Positions 21,055 to 29,456 of a DNA stretch of 52,184 nt are shown here, piece after piece. Location of the stretch: contig PLZU01000016.1 of NCBI GenBank assembly GCA_003152275.1, positions 669-52,852 of the forward strand. The letters are read 5' to 3'. This DNA comes from Actinomycetota bacterium. GTDB taxonomy: Bacteria; Actinomycetota; Thermoleophilia; Gaiellales; Gaiellaceae. The position numbers and the translations under genes are program-made. Positions within the stretch are counted from its first letter, which is position 1. Each line of letters starts with the position of its first letter. The notes below the pieces were generated by a model. The model was not told where the DNA came from. It made no database searches and was given only the letters and a program-made list of their open reading frames with translations.

Positions 21055-22869
21055 GTGACGGTCGCCGTGGCTGCCCTTGCCGCGCTGCCGGCGAGCCTCC
21101 TGACGATCCGGGGACTCCTGCACACTCCCGCGGCCCGCCACTTCGTGGCCGCACCGCAGGAGGATCGCTGGCACACGCGCTCGACGCCGCTCCTCGGCGG
21201 AGTCGGCATCATGGCCGGCCTGCTAGCCGCCGTAGGCATCGCTCTCGCGGCCGGCCTGATCTCTCCCTCCGCGAAGCTCGGCGGCATCCTCGGCGGCTGC
21301 GCGATCCTCTTCGTCGCCGGCCTCCTCGACGACATCTACCACCTCTCGCCACTCGCAAAGATCGGAGCCCAGGGCGCCGCCACAGCACTCGTGCTCGTGG
21401 CGGGCGTGCGCGTCGAGATCGTCGGCAATCCCGTGCTCGCGACGCTGATCGGCGTCCTCTGGCTGATCGGGATGACGAACGCCTTCAATCTTCTCGACAA
21501 CATGGATGGCCTCGCGGCCACGCTCGCGGCGATCGCGTGCGCCTTCTTCGCGATCGACGCCTTCACCGTGCACCCGAGCCACCTGGTCGCCACCCTCTCG
21601 CTCGGGATCTGCTTCGCGTGCATCGGCTTCCTGCCGTACAACCTTCGCCTGCGCGGCCCGGCTGCCGTGTTCATGGGCGACAGCGGCAGCCAGGTGCTCG
21701 GCTTCGGTCTCGCGGCACTCGGGCTCGCATCGAGCTGGACGGTCGCCGGCTCGACCGTGGCGACGCTCTTCCTGCCGATCATCGTGCTCGCGGTGCCGAT
21801 CCTCGACACGTCGCTCGTCACGATCGTGCGCCTGCTCGAAGGACGCCCGGTTACACGCGGCGGACGCGATCACACGTCGCATCGCCTTGTGTATCAGGGC
21901 CTGTCGGACAAGCGCGCAGTCGTTCTCCTCTGTGTCGTCTCGGCGGCGCTCGGACTCACGAGCCTCGCCTACAAAGTGCTGGACGACACGCGCATCACGC
22001 TGGTCGGAGTGCTCATCACCTTCGCGTTTCTCCTCCAGTTCGGGAGCTACCTCGCCGACGTGGAACGCATCCCGGAAGCCGACGGAACCACGTCGTTCAT
22101 CCGCTCGCTCCTCGTGCATCGGCGACGCTTCGTCGAGGCGCTCATCGACTTTGCGCTGATCACCGCGTCGTTCACGGTCGCGTACATGATTCGCATCGAA
22201 GGGACGGGCTTGCCTTGGTGGCGCCATGTGTTCAACCTGTCGCTGCCGGCGATCCTCGTCGCGCGGTACGTCATGTTCATGCTCTTCGGGCTCTACCGGG
22301 GCGTGTGGCGCTACGCCGGCGCGCGTGACGCGCTCAGCATCTTCACGGCAGTAGTGCTGTCGGAGGGCACTGCATTCCTCTTTATCTGGGCGACGGTCCC
22401 GTGGAACGGCTTCCCGCGAGGGACCTATCTGATCGACGTCCTGCTCTGTTCGCTCCTGATCGGAGTTGCGCGATTCTGGGAGCGCGGCGTCGCCCACACG
22501 ATCCGCGCCCTCGTGGAGCGCGGTGCCCGTGAGCGCACACTGATCGTCGGCGCGGGCCGAAGCGGGCGAAGCCTGCTCCGCGAACTGCGTGAAAGCCCCG
22601 GCGTTCGCGTGGTCGGATTCGTCGACGATGATCCCGGCTTCCGGCGGCGCCGTATCCAGGGCGTTCCGGTTGTTGCGAACCTCGAAGAGATCGGCTGGGC
22701 CCTCGGCCGGCTGTCGCCGGAAGCGGTGCTCGTAACGATCCCGGACGCCGAACGCGTTCGCCTCGACCTCGTGATCGAGGCTTGCAAGCGGGCTGACGTC
22801 TCGTGCCGGTTCGTCCGTCGCCACATGGACATCGACCCAGCAGTCGCCTTCGGAGCCGTCGTCGAGTGA
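21055..22869 (+). CDS. WecA/MraY-type sugar-phosphate transferase fused to CapD/FlaA1-like N-terminal half
   Basis: 604 aa. Residues 1-330 are a polyprenyl-phosphate glycosyl-1-phosphate transferase with the family Asp motifs LLDDIYHL, NAFNLLDNMDGLAA, FMGDSGSQVLGF and the GGRDHTSHRL loop of the WecA type. It would prime a glycan by loading HexNAc-1-P on the lipid carrier. From about residue 345, RRFVEALIDFALITASFTVAY begins a second membrane part, followed by a Rossmann-like domain TLIVGAGRSGRSLLRELRE and VVGFVDDDP. These are the first two thirds of FlaA1/CapD-type dehydratases, but the catalytic SDR domain is absent. GTG 21055 is the first plausible start; the long upstream open frame is antisense shadow. 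The stop overlaps the next gene (GTGA). Confidence 0.9.
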   Translation: MTVAVAALAALPASLLTIRGLLHTPAARHFVAAPQEDRWHTRSTPLLGGVGIMAGLLAAVGIALAAGLISPSAKLGGILGGCAILFVAGLLDDIYHLSPLAKIGAQGAATALVLVAGVRVEIVGNPVLATLIGVLWLIGMTNAFNLLDNMDGLAATLAAIACAFFAIDAFTVHPSHLVATLSLGICFACIGFLPYNLRLRGPAAVFMGDSGSQVLGFGLAALGLASSWTVAGSTVATLFLPIIVLAVPILDTSLVTIVRLLEGRPVTRGGRDHTSHRLVYQGLSDKRAVVLLCVVSAALGLTSLAYKVLDDTRITLVGVLITFAFLLQFGSYLADVERIPEADGTTSFIRSLLVHRRRFVEALIDFALITASFTVAYMIRIEGTGLPWWRHVFNLSLPAILVARYVMFMLFGLYRGVWRYAGARDALSIFTAVVLSEGTAFLFIWATVPWNGFPRGTYLIDVLLCSLLIGVARFWERGVAHTIRALVERGARERTLIVGAGRSGRSLLRELRESPGVRVVGFVDDDPGFRRRRIQGVPVVANLEEIGWALGRLSPEAVLVTIPDAERVRLDLVIEACKRADVSCRFVRRHMDIDPAVAFGAVVE

Positions 22870-25091
22870 GCATGGTCGCAACCCCGCGGCGCGTCGAGGA
22901 AACGCGGCTGCCGCGGCCCAGCCGCACGTTCGCCGACCGGCTGCTTACGGCCGTTCCGCTCGCGAGCATCTACCTCTGGCTCTGCATCGTCTATGCGTTC
23001 GAGGCGTGGCGCCACGTGACGCCGTGGCTCTTCACGGACGAGCTCGAGACGACGCAGATCTCCCGCTCAATCGCGGCGACCGGCCATGCCGCGCGACGCG
23101 GCGCTCCTTATCCCCTCCATTCGCTCTATCCGGTGATGCTCGCGCCGGTCTGGCTCATCCACGACGTCGCGACGGCGTACTCGGGCGTCAAGTACCTCGA
23201 CGTTTTCGTCATGACGTCGGTGATCTTCCCGACGTACTTCCTGGCGAGGCTCGTCGTGCGTCGCGGGTGGGCCCTGTTCGCAGCGGTGGGCGCGGCGGTC
23301 ATCCCCTCGCTTGCCTACTCGTCCTGGATCGTCGAGGAGACGCTCGCGTATCCGTACGTGGCGCTCTGCTTTCTCCTCATCACGAAAGCGCTGATCGAGA
23401 AGAGCCGCGGCTGGATCATCGGTGCGATTGTCACCTCGCTCGTGGCGCCGTTCGTGCGCAGCGAGCTCATCGTGATTCCGATCGTCGTCGTATTTGCCCT
23501 GTTCTTCGCAGCGTGGACGAGCGCCTGGGCTAATAGCCGACGGGCGTCATGGTCCTGGGGCGACTACATCGGCTTTGTCGTCCTCGTTGCCGGCGTGATC
23601 ATCACGGTCAGCGGGATCGCGAGCCACCACTCGCAGCCGTGGTATGGCGTGACGACGTACTGGAAACACCGCGCCTTCGTGCTCGGCGACTGGGCGGCCG
23701 GCGCGCTCGCGATCGGCCTCGGCGTCATTCCGCTCGTCTTCGGGCTCGCCGCACTCGTACCCGCGCACAGCGAGGAACGGCAGCGCACGGTACGCATGTT
23801 TCGCTGCGTATCCGCAGCCGGGATCATCGGTTTCGGGCTCTACACCGGCATGAAAGCGGCGTACCTCCAGGCGTACTTCGCGACACGCGTCGAGGAGCGG
23901 AATCTCATCTACATCGCCCCACTGCTCTTCATCGGCACGGCGCTCGTCTTCGAGCGCAGGCGGGCGAATCTGGTAGCACTCGCGGCCGCCACCGCGTACG
24001 GCTTCTACCTCGTGGTCGGCACACCGTTCCAGATGGGCGTGCAGCTCTACTCAGACGCGCTCGGCTTCTCGATCCTCCAACAGGCCAACCGCTACTACGA
24101 GTGGACGCCGGTGACAGCGCAGTGGCTCCTGATCGGCATCCTCGCGGTCGGGGTGGCACTGCTCGTCGCGGCGACGCTGCTGCCGTGGTCCGGCACCGTG
24201 GTCACCGGAATCGCTGCAGCGCTCGCGGTCGGCATCCTCGCGTGGAACGTCACGGGCGAGATCTCGGCTGCCTCCGGCACGGTCTCGATCAGCCGTCAGC
24301 TCGCGGCGACGCTTCGGCATCCCTTCACGTGGGTCGACCACGTCGCGCGCGGAAAGCCGACGCTCTACCTCGCACAAGGGGTCGCGGACCCGAACCCCGA
24401 GTGGGAACTCGAGTTCTGGAACCGCTCGATCGTCACCGTGGACAGTCTCGATGCGACCCTCGGAGGCCCAGGCCCGAGCGGCACACCGAACATCACCGCT
24501 GACGGACGCGTCTACTGGAGCGTCAACCCGAATGCTCCGGGCCGCGTATACGACTACGCCGTCGAGGATTGGCCATGCGTCGACTTCGCGGGGCCCGTGG
24601 CAGCCGTCCATTTCTACAACGGCGGCGCGGCGACGCTTAAGGAGTGGAAGTTGATCAAGCTCACGAAGCCGAACCGCCTCCGCGCGGAATGCAGCGGCAT
24701 CTATGCGGACGGCTGGAGCGGGCCGAACGACAGCACGTACTTCCGCTTCATCGCGTCGAAGCCGGGCTGGCTGCGGATTCGCATCTCGCGTGAGAACTGG
24801 CCCTCGACCCCCGTGCACCTTCAGCTCGCCTCGATCGTCACGAAGTTCAAGCAGCCTGCGCTGGGCAGAGTCTTCCGCGACCTTCGGTTCGACGCAAAGA
24901 GGCTGAAGACGAAGGTGATCTGGCTACGCACACCGCGCACGGCGTTCGGCGCGCGCGTCGTCATCGTCGATAAGTTCATCCCGAGAGACGTCGATCCACG
25001 GCTCACTGACCCGCGGACGCTCGGCGCACACGTCGACTACCGCTTCTTCACGAAGCTCCCGCGCGGCGCGACGCCGCACACAGGAGGGTGA
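22866..25091 (+). CDS. Large membrane glycosyltransferase-like protein (GT39/ArnT-like) with C-terminal extracytoplasmic domain
   Basis: 741 aa. The N-terminal 490 residues have about a dozen hydrophobic helices. The first outer loop WLFTDELETTQISRSIAATG has an acidic pair where GT-C enzymes keep the catalytic Asp/Glu, so it probably uses a polyprenyl-phosphate sugar on the outer face. The last 250 residues are a hydrophilic beta-rich domain beginning WELEFWNRSIVTVDSLD. The same architecture and wording recur at the C-terminus of the 1111-aa protein at 29453-32788, so the two are paralogues. GTG 22866 overlaps the upstream stop; ATG 22872 is an alternative. The 3' end overlaps a convergent methyltransferase by 44 bp. 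Confidence 0.85.
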   Translation: MSMVATPRRVEETRLPRPSRTFADRLLTAVPLASIYLWLCIVYAFEAWRHVTPWLFTDELETTQISRSIAATGHAARRGAPYPLHSLYPVMLAPVWLIHDVATAYSGVKYLDVFVMTSVIFPTYFLARLVVRRGWALFAAVGAAVIPSLAYSSWIVEETLAYPYVALCFLLITKALIEKSRGWIIGAIVTSLVAPFVRSELIVIPIVVVFALFFAAWTSAWANSRRASWSWGDYIGFVVLVAGVIITVSGIASHHSQPWYGVTTYWKHRAFVLGDWAAGALAIGLGVIPLVFGLAALVPAHSEERQRTVRMFRCVSAAGIIGFGLYTGMKAAYLQAYFATRVEERNLIYIAPLLFIGTALVFERRRANLVALAAATAYGFYLVVGTPFQMGVQLYSDALGFSILQQANRYYEWTPVTAQWLLIGILAVGVALLVAATLLPWSGTVVTGIAAALAVGILAWNVTGEISAASGTVSISRQLAATLRHPFTWVDHVARGKPTLYLAQGVADPNPEWELEFWNRSIVTVDSLDATLGGPGPSGTPNITADGRVYWSVNPNAPGRVYDYAVEDWPCVDFAGPVAAVHFYNGGAATLKEWKLIKLTKPNRLRAECSGIYADGWSGPNDSTYFRFIASKPGWLRIRISRENWPSTPVHLQLASIVTKFKQPALGRVFRDLRFDAKRLKTKVIWLRTPRTAFGARVVIVDKFIPRDVDPRLTDPRTLGAHVDYRFFTKLPRGATPHTGG

Positions 25092-25656
25092 ACCGGTACC
25101 GCAACAGGAGGCGCGCAAGCAGCGGGCGTCGCTCGAATAACTTGAGAAGCGGCAGCGCGCGCGTCTGCGGCACGAAGAATGGCCGCGTCTCGAGCCGATC
25201 GAGGCCGGCTGCACGGAGATCTGCGCGCACCTCCTCCAGCCGGTACTGACGCGGGTTGACGTCGAAGACAAGTTTTCGCTCCGTGTATCCCGCGATGCGC
25301 TCGAAAAGCTTGCGCCGATCGCGTGCGTAGTAGATCGCACGGAAGATCGTCGTTGCCTGCACCGGCTGCGGGGGCTCATAGTCGTTCAGATCGGCATGCA
25401 CGAGCTCGCGCCCTCGCTCGCGCCCTGCGGCGACCATCTCTTCGCTCGCGTCGACGCCGACGTAGCGCTGCTCCGGAAGGAAGTCGCCAAGCCCGCCGTC
25501 GCCACAGGCGAGGTCGAGCACGACGTCGCCTGCGCGAAGCGCCGGGCCGAGACTGCGTACGAGCTCGGCGCGGTGCGAGAGGTACGCGTCCGCTCTTGCA
25601 TACTCCTGCTCGCTCCAGCCGCGCGCTTTGCCGGCGTACTTGTCCCAGCTCGTCAT
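25048..25656 (-). CDS. Class I SAM-dependent methyltransferase
   Basis: 202 aa. N-terminal MTSWDKYAGKARGWSEQEYARA, then SAM motif I VVLDLACGDGGLGDFLP and motif II YVGVDASEEMV. The region DLNDYEPPQPVQATTIFRAIYYARDR corresponds to motif IV and following. Arg-rich C-terminus (RRPLLARLLLRYRFTLL) may contact membrane lipids. Start ATG 25656 overlaps the stop of the GT2 gene upstream (ATGA), so it is the last gene of a long minus-strand chain. Likely methylates a sugar or lipid-linked precursor; target unknown. Confidence 0.88.
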   Translation of the reverse strand: MTSWDKYAGKARGWSEQEYARADAYLSHRAELVRSLGPALRAGDVVLDLACGDGGLGDFLPEQRYVGVDASEEMVAAGRERGRELVHADLNDYEPPQPVQATTIFRAIYYARDRRKLFERIAGYTERKLVFDVNPRQYRLEEVRADLRAAGLDRLETRPFFVPQTRALPLLKLFERRPLLARLLLRYRFTLLCAASRRAGAS

Positions 25657-26417
25657 CGCAGGGCGAGCAGCCGTTCGGGGTGCTTCCGGAGAAAGCGCAG
25701 CATCGCGCGGGCGTGCCACAGCGTGTGCTTCGTCAGGAACTTCTTGTCGATCACGGCTGCGTACTCGTGGCGCACCACGGCGGCCGGGACGTACCAGCGC
25801 TCCCAGCCTGCACGGGCGGCGCGGTAGTTGAGATCGATGTCCTCGCAGTACATGCGAAAGCCCGAGTCCCAGCCCCCGATCTCATCGAGCATCGTCCGCC
25901 GGAGCAGGATGAACGCGCCGAGCATGGTGTCCGCGGGCGCCGGCTCGTCGGGGCGCTCGTCCAGCAGGTAGTGGCGACGCTGCCAGCGAAGCGGCGGAAA
26001 GAGCAAGCGGAGCGGCGTGCGGCGAACGAGCGTCGCACCGACGGTCGGGAAGCTTCGGCGCGACGCCTGCCACGTCCCGTCGCTGTAGAGCATCTTCGGT
26101 CCCGCTGCACCACTATGCGGGCGGGTGGCCATGAAGTCGCGCAAGATCGCGACCGCATCCGGGTCAGGCACAGCGTCCGGATTCACGATCAGAACGAGCT
26201 CGTGCTCGGTTTGCGAGGCGCCTAGGTTCGCGTTAGCGGCGAACGAGAGCGGCGCGTCGTTCTCGAGCACACGTGTCCCCTTCGGCAGCTGCCGGGGAAG
26301 GCTCCCGGGGATGTTCGCGATCACGAGCAGTTCGTCGACCTGCGGCGCGAGCGCGGGCAGTGATTGCTCGAGCTCGTCGGCGTGCCCGTGCGAGATGACG
26401 ACTGCGCTGACTTTCAC
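25653..26417 (-). CDS. Family 2 glycosyltransferase (rhamnosyltransferase-like)
   Basis: 254-aa GT-A enzyme. VKVSAVVISHGHADELEQSL is the N-terminal strand, LSFAANANLGASQTEHELVLIVNPDA contains the donor-binding region with the NPDA form of the DxD motif, and MYCEDIDLNYRAARAGWERWY is the ED-x-DL acceptor/base motif typical of rhamnosyl- and related transferases. No transmembrane helix. GTG 26417 overlaps the upstream GT4 stop by 4 nt. Confidence 0.92.
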   Translation of the reverse strand: MKVSAVVISHGHADELEQSLPALAPQVDELLVIANIPGSLPRQLPKGTRVLENDAPLSFAANANLGASQTEHELVLIVNPDAVPDPDAVAILRDFMATRPHSGAAGPKMLYSDGTWQASRRSFPTVGATLVRRTPLRLLFPPLRWQRRHYLLDERPDEPAPADTMLGAFILLRRTMLDEIGGWDSGFRMYCEDIDLNYRAARAGWERWYVPAAVVRHEYAAVIDKKFLTKHTLWHARAMLRFLRKHPERLLALR

Positions 26418-27424
26418 GCGAGCACACCACGGTAGACGTCGACGGTAATCCGCGCCGTGTTGTCCCATGAAAGCGCGCGCGCGCGCTCGAGTCCAGCACG
26501 CGACCACGGCTCGGGGTCGGCGAGCACGCGCTCGAGCGTTGACGCGAACTCCGATGGCTCGGCGTACGCGACGGCATCGCCGCCCACCTCTCGGACCGCG
26601 GCATCGGGCGTCGCGACGACCGGCGTGCCGCACGCCATCGCCTCCGCGACCGGCAAGCCGAAGCCCTCGTGACGCGTCGGAAATACGAGAGCGGCAGCTT
26701 CCTGGGTCAGCCGGACGAGCTCCTCTTTCGGCACGAAGCCGCGCACGTCTGCGCCGCGCGCGCGCAGCTCAGCCGCCAGCGCCCGGTCGCGTTCGGGGCC
26801 CGCGACGACCAGAAGCCGGCCGGCTGCGGCGGCAGCGTCGGCCGCGAGGAGCGGGTTCTTCCGCGCCTCGATCGACCCGGAGAGCAACACATAGTCACCG
26901 CGGGTGCCGCCGGGTCGAAAGGCGGGGTCGGCGGCGAGCGGCGTGACGACGACCTTCTCGGGCGCCAGCGCATACAGGCGAACAAGATCGTCCTTGGTGC
27001 GTTGAGAGATAGCGAGCACGCGCCGGGCACGGCGCGCCGAGCGCGGCACGACGAAGCGGAAGATCGCCGACTCCCGCGCGCCCATCAGCGACGTGTCGCG
27101 CTCGAACGAAAGATCCTGAACGGTGAGCACTGCGGGGCACGGGAGAGCGAGCGGCAGCGAATGCACGAAGTGCACGAGCGCCGGCCGCAGCCGGCGGAGC
27201 AGCAGAGGCACGCGGACCGCCATGCGGAGCTCCTGGCTGCGAGCGGGCAGCGCAATCGGCTCGATGCCCGGCGGCACGAGCTCGGGGTGGCGCGTGATCG
27301 CCGCGAAGCGAAGGCCTGAACCGGCGCCGGGAAGCGCGCGGAGAAGATTCTCGACGTAGGTCTCGTCGCCGGTCCGCTGCCGGCCGAGAACGTCCGCGTC
27401 GATAACGACAAGCGGGTCACTCAT
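26414..27424 (-). CDS. Family 4 glycosyltransferase
   Basis: 336-aa GT-B retaining transferase. N-terminal domain VVIDADVLGRQRTGDETYVENLL, hinge TPLAADPAFRP, and C-terminal domain with VLLSGSIEARKNPLLAADA and RHEGFGLPVAEAMACGTPVVAT, which carries the E-x7-E motif. First of three consecutive GT4 genes in the physical order (26414-29456) that share the same layout and probably arose by duplication. ATG 27424 overlaps the next gene (ATGA). Often annotated as mannosyltransferase in GDP-sugar clusters; the donor is not proven. Confidence 0.92.
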   Translation of the reverse strand: MSDPLVVIDADVLGRQRTGDETYVENLLRALPGAGSGLRFAAITRHPELVPPGIEPIALPARSQELRMAVRVPLLLRRLRPALVHFVHSLPLALPCPAVLTVQDLSFERDTSLMGARESAIFRFVVPRSARRARRVLAISQRTKDDLVRLYALAPEKVVVTPLAADPAFRPGGTRGDYVLLSGSIEARKNPLLAADAAAAAGRLLVVAGPERDRALAAELRARGADVRGFVPKEELVRLTQEAAALVFPTRHEGFGLPVAEAMACGTPVVATPDAAVREVGGDAVAYAEPSEFASTLERVLADPEPWSRAGLERARALSWDNTARITVDVYRGVLA

Positions 27425-28395
27425 GCCGTTCCCTCGTAGACATGCTGCGTAAGCCGCGCCGCGTCGTCCCACGAGAACAGGCGAGCCCGCCCGAGCCCAC
27501 GCGGGCGCAACTCGTCGCGGCGCGCGATCGCGTCCGTCATGCCGTCCGCGATTGCTCCGGCGTCGAGCGGATCGACCAGCACCGCAGCGTCGGCCGCCAC
27601 TTCCCCCGTTGCTCCTCCTGCGGAAGTAACTACCGCGGCACCGCACGCCATCGCCTCGAGCACCGGCAGGCCGAAGCCTTCGTACAGCGACGTATAGACG
27701 ACGCAGAGCGCACCGCGGTATTGACGCGCGAGCTCGTCGTCGTCGACCTCCCCCAACCACGTGACATTGGCTCCGCGCGCCTCGACGCCACCCCAGCCGC
27801 GTGCACCGACCACGCGGAGGTCGACGCCGATCCGCGCGACCGCCTCGATCGCGCGCGCGAGGTTCTTGCGCGGCTCGAGGGTGCCGACGGCCAGAACGTA
27901 GTTCCCGTCGGCCCGAGGTCCGTCGGGCGTGAACGCGTCGTCGACAGCGTTCGGCACGACGTGAATCTTCTCGCGCGGGACGCGGAGGAGCGACTCGAGC
28001 TCTGAGGCCGTGAACTCCGAGACGGCGATCACGCTGCGTGCGGCTCGCAGCACGCGCGGCACCGCGAGCGGCACGTACGTGCGCGTCCAGCGTGGAAACG
28101 CCTGCGGGTGCCGGAACACCGCGAGGTCATGAACCGTCACGACGGTCGGGACACGCGGGCGGAGCGGGCCGTAATACGTCGTGCAGTGCAACACGTCCGT
28201 TTCACCGTCGAGTGCCGAGAGGCGGAACGGGTACCACCACAGCTCACGCGCAAGCACCGATGCGCGGCCTGCGCCGCCGAAGTCGACCGGCTGAACATCC
28301 AGTCGTTGGCGGAGATTGCGGATGTAGCGCGCCGTGCCCGCCTGCGTCAGTCGCAAGGGCGTGACGTCCATCGCGACCCTCATCGCGACGCTCAT
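27421..28395 (-). CDS. Family 4 glycosyltransferase
   Basis: 324-aa GT-B enzyme. MSVAMRVAMDVTPLRLTQAG start, then VPTVVTVHDLAVFRHPQAFP and VIAVSEFTASELESLL of the N-terminal domain; YVLAVGTLEPRKNLARAIEA and SLYEGFGLPVLEAMACGAAVV of the C-terminal domain with E-x7-E. Three in-frame ATGs lie within the first nine codons; the first (28395) is chosen because it overlaps the upstream stop (ATGA). Closely related to its two neighbours. Gmd and fucose-synthase genes in the cluster make a GDP-sugar donor plausible. Confidence 0.92.
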   Translation of the reverse strand: MSVAMRVAMDVTPLRLTQAGTARYIRNLRQRLDVQPVDFGGAGRASVLARELWWYPFRLSALDGETDVLHCTTYYGPLRPRVPTVVTVHDLAVFRHPQAFPRWTRTYVPLAVPRVLRAARSVIAVSEFTASELESLLRVPREKIHVVPNAVDDAFTPDGPRADGNYVLAVGTLEPRKNLARAIEAVARIGVDLRVVGARGWGGVEARGANVTWLGEVDDDELARQYRGALCVVYTSLYEGFGLPVLEAMACGAAVVTSAGGATGEVAADAAVLVDPLDAGAIADGMTDAIARRDELRPRGLGRARLFSWDDAARLTQHVYEGTA

Positions 28396-29456
28396 GGGGC
28401 AGCCTCCCATGCTGCAAGGTGCGCGAGCCCGTTCGCGAGCCACGTGAACGAGCGCGCGTGCTCGAGGCCCTTCGGCACGAGCTCGTCGCGGCGGTCGAGA
28501 GCGCTGCGGATCGCCGCAGCGATCGCGTCGGGATCCTCCGGATCCGCACGCACCGCGGCCTCCCCGCAGGCTTCGTCCATGGACGGGTGCGAGGACGCGA
28601 CGACAGGCACGCCGCACGCCATCGCCTCGACGATCGGCATCCCGAACCCCTCGAAGAGCGACGGGTAGACGACGACGCTCGCCCCGCGGTACAGGCGTGG
28701 CAGATCCTGCGGCAGCGTGTAGCCGAGACGAACGATGCCTTCGACGTCGAGCGCCGCTTGCGCTCCCCAGCCGGCGGCTCCGGTGACCGCGAGCGCGAGC
28801 TCGTCACCCAGAAGCCGGTGCGCCTCGACGAGCGCCGTAAGGTTCTTGCGCGGCTCGAGCGTCGCAACGGTGAGCACGTACGGCCGCCCGAGGTCGTAAC
28901 GCTCGCCGTCGGGGGTGAAGCCGGAGTCGACGCCCGGATACGCGACGTGGATGCGGGCAGGCGGAACGCTGAACGTCTCGGCCACATCGTCGCCGGTGAA
29001 GCGGGAGTTGACGATCACGACGTCACACGAGCGGGCGGCGTGCCGGTACTTCGCCCCGTGCATGCGCCGTGTCCGCGAGTGCACCCACTCCGGGAAATGC
29101 ACCGGAACGAGGTCGTGGATCATCGTCGACCGGAGGCCTGACCGCTGCGGCGGGTACATCCAGTCGCTGAAATGGAGCACGTCGAAGCCGCCGACGACGC
29201 GCTCCGCCGCCGGCCGCCCGAGCCGGCTCCACGCGGTGCGCACCGCGTGCGCGGCGGGTAGCACGGGCAGCCTGTGCTCAACCGCGATCCCGTCGAGCGA
29301 CTCCTCGATCTCACGCTTTCCGCGCCGGCTCGCCGGGGCAAAGGCGACGATCTCGTGTCCGCCGGCTTCGGCGAGGCCGAGGAGCGAGCCGCGGATGTAG
29401 TTGCCGACCCCAGTGCGCGGGTGCGAGAGCGGCGAGACGTCGACGACGATCCTCAC
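28392..29456 (-). CDS. Family 4 glycosyltransferase
   Basis: 354-aa GT-B enzyme. N-terminal VRIVVDVSPLSHPRTGVGNY, FDVLHFSDWMYPPQRSG and MIHDLVPVHFPEWVH; C-terminal YVLTVATLEPRKNLTALVEA and SLFEGFGMPIVEAMACGVPVVAS with E-x7-E. GTG 29456 overlaps the stop of the 1111-aa fusion gene (GTGA). The paired 'TLEPRKNL' motif is shared with the gene downstream, supporting tandem duplication. Donor and acceptor unknown. Confidence 0.92.
   Translation of the reverse strand: MRIVVDVSPLSHPRTGVGNYIRGSLLGLAEAGGHEIVAFAPASRRGKREIEESLDGIAVEHRLPVLPAAHAVRTAWSRLGRPAAERVVGGFDVLHFSDWMYPPQRSGLRSTMIHDLVPVHFPEWVHSRTRRMHGAKYRHAARSCDVVIVNSRFTGDDVAETFSVPPARIHVAYPGVDSGFTPDGERYDLGRPYVLTVATLEPRKNLTALVEAHRLLGDELALAVTGAAGWGAQAALDVEGIVRLGYTLPQDLPRLYRGASVVVYPSLFEGFGMPIVEAMACGVPVVASSHPSMDEACGEAAVRADPEDPDAIAAAIRSALDRRDELVPKGLEHARSFTWLANGLAHLAAWEAAP

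Noticed and set aside
21223-22881. 552-aa open frame on the minus strand
   Set aside because: It lies wholly antisense to the WecA-fusion gene, is very rich in Arg/Glu/Asp/His, has no recognisable domain, and is a typical shadow in a GC-rich genome.
26414-29456. Three adjacent GT4 genes as fragments of one broken gene
   Set aside because: Each has its own full N- and C-terminal domain and E-x7-E motif, with clean 4-nt overlaps, so they are separate intact genes.
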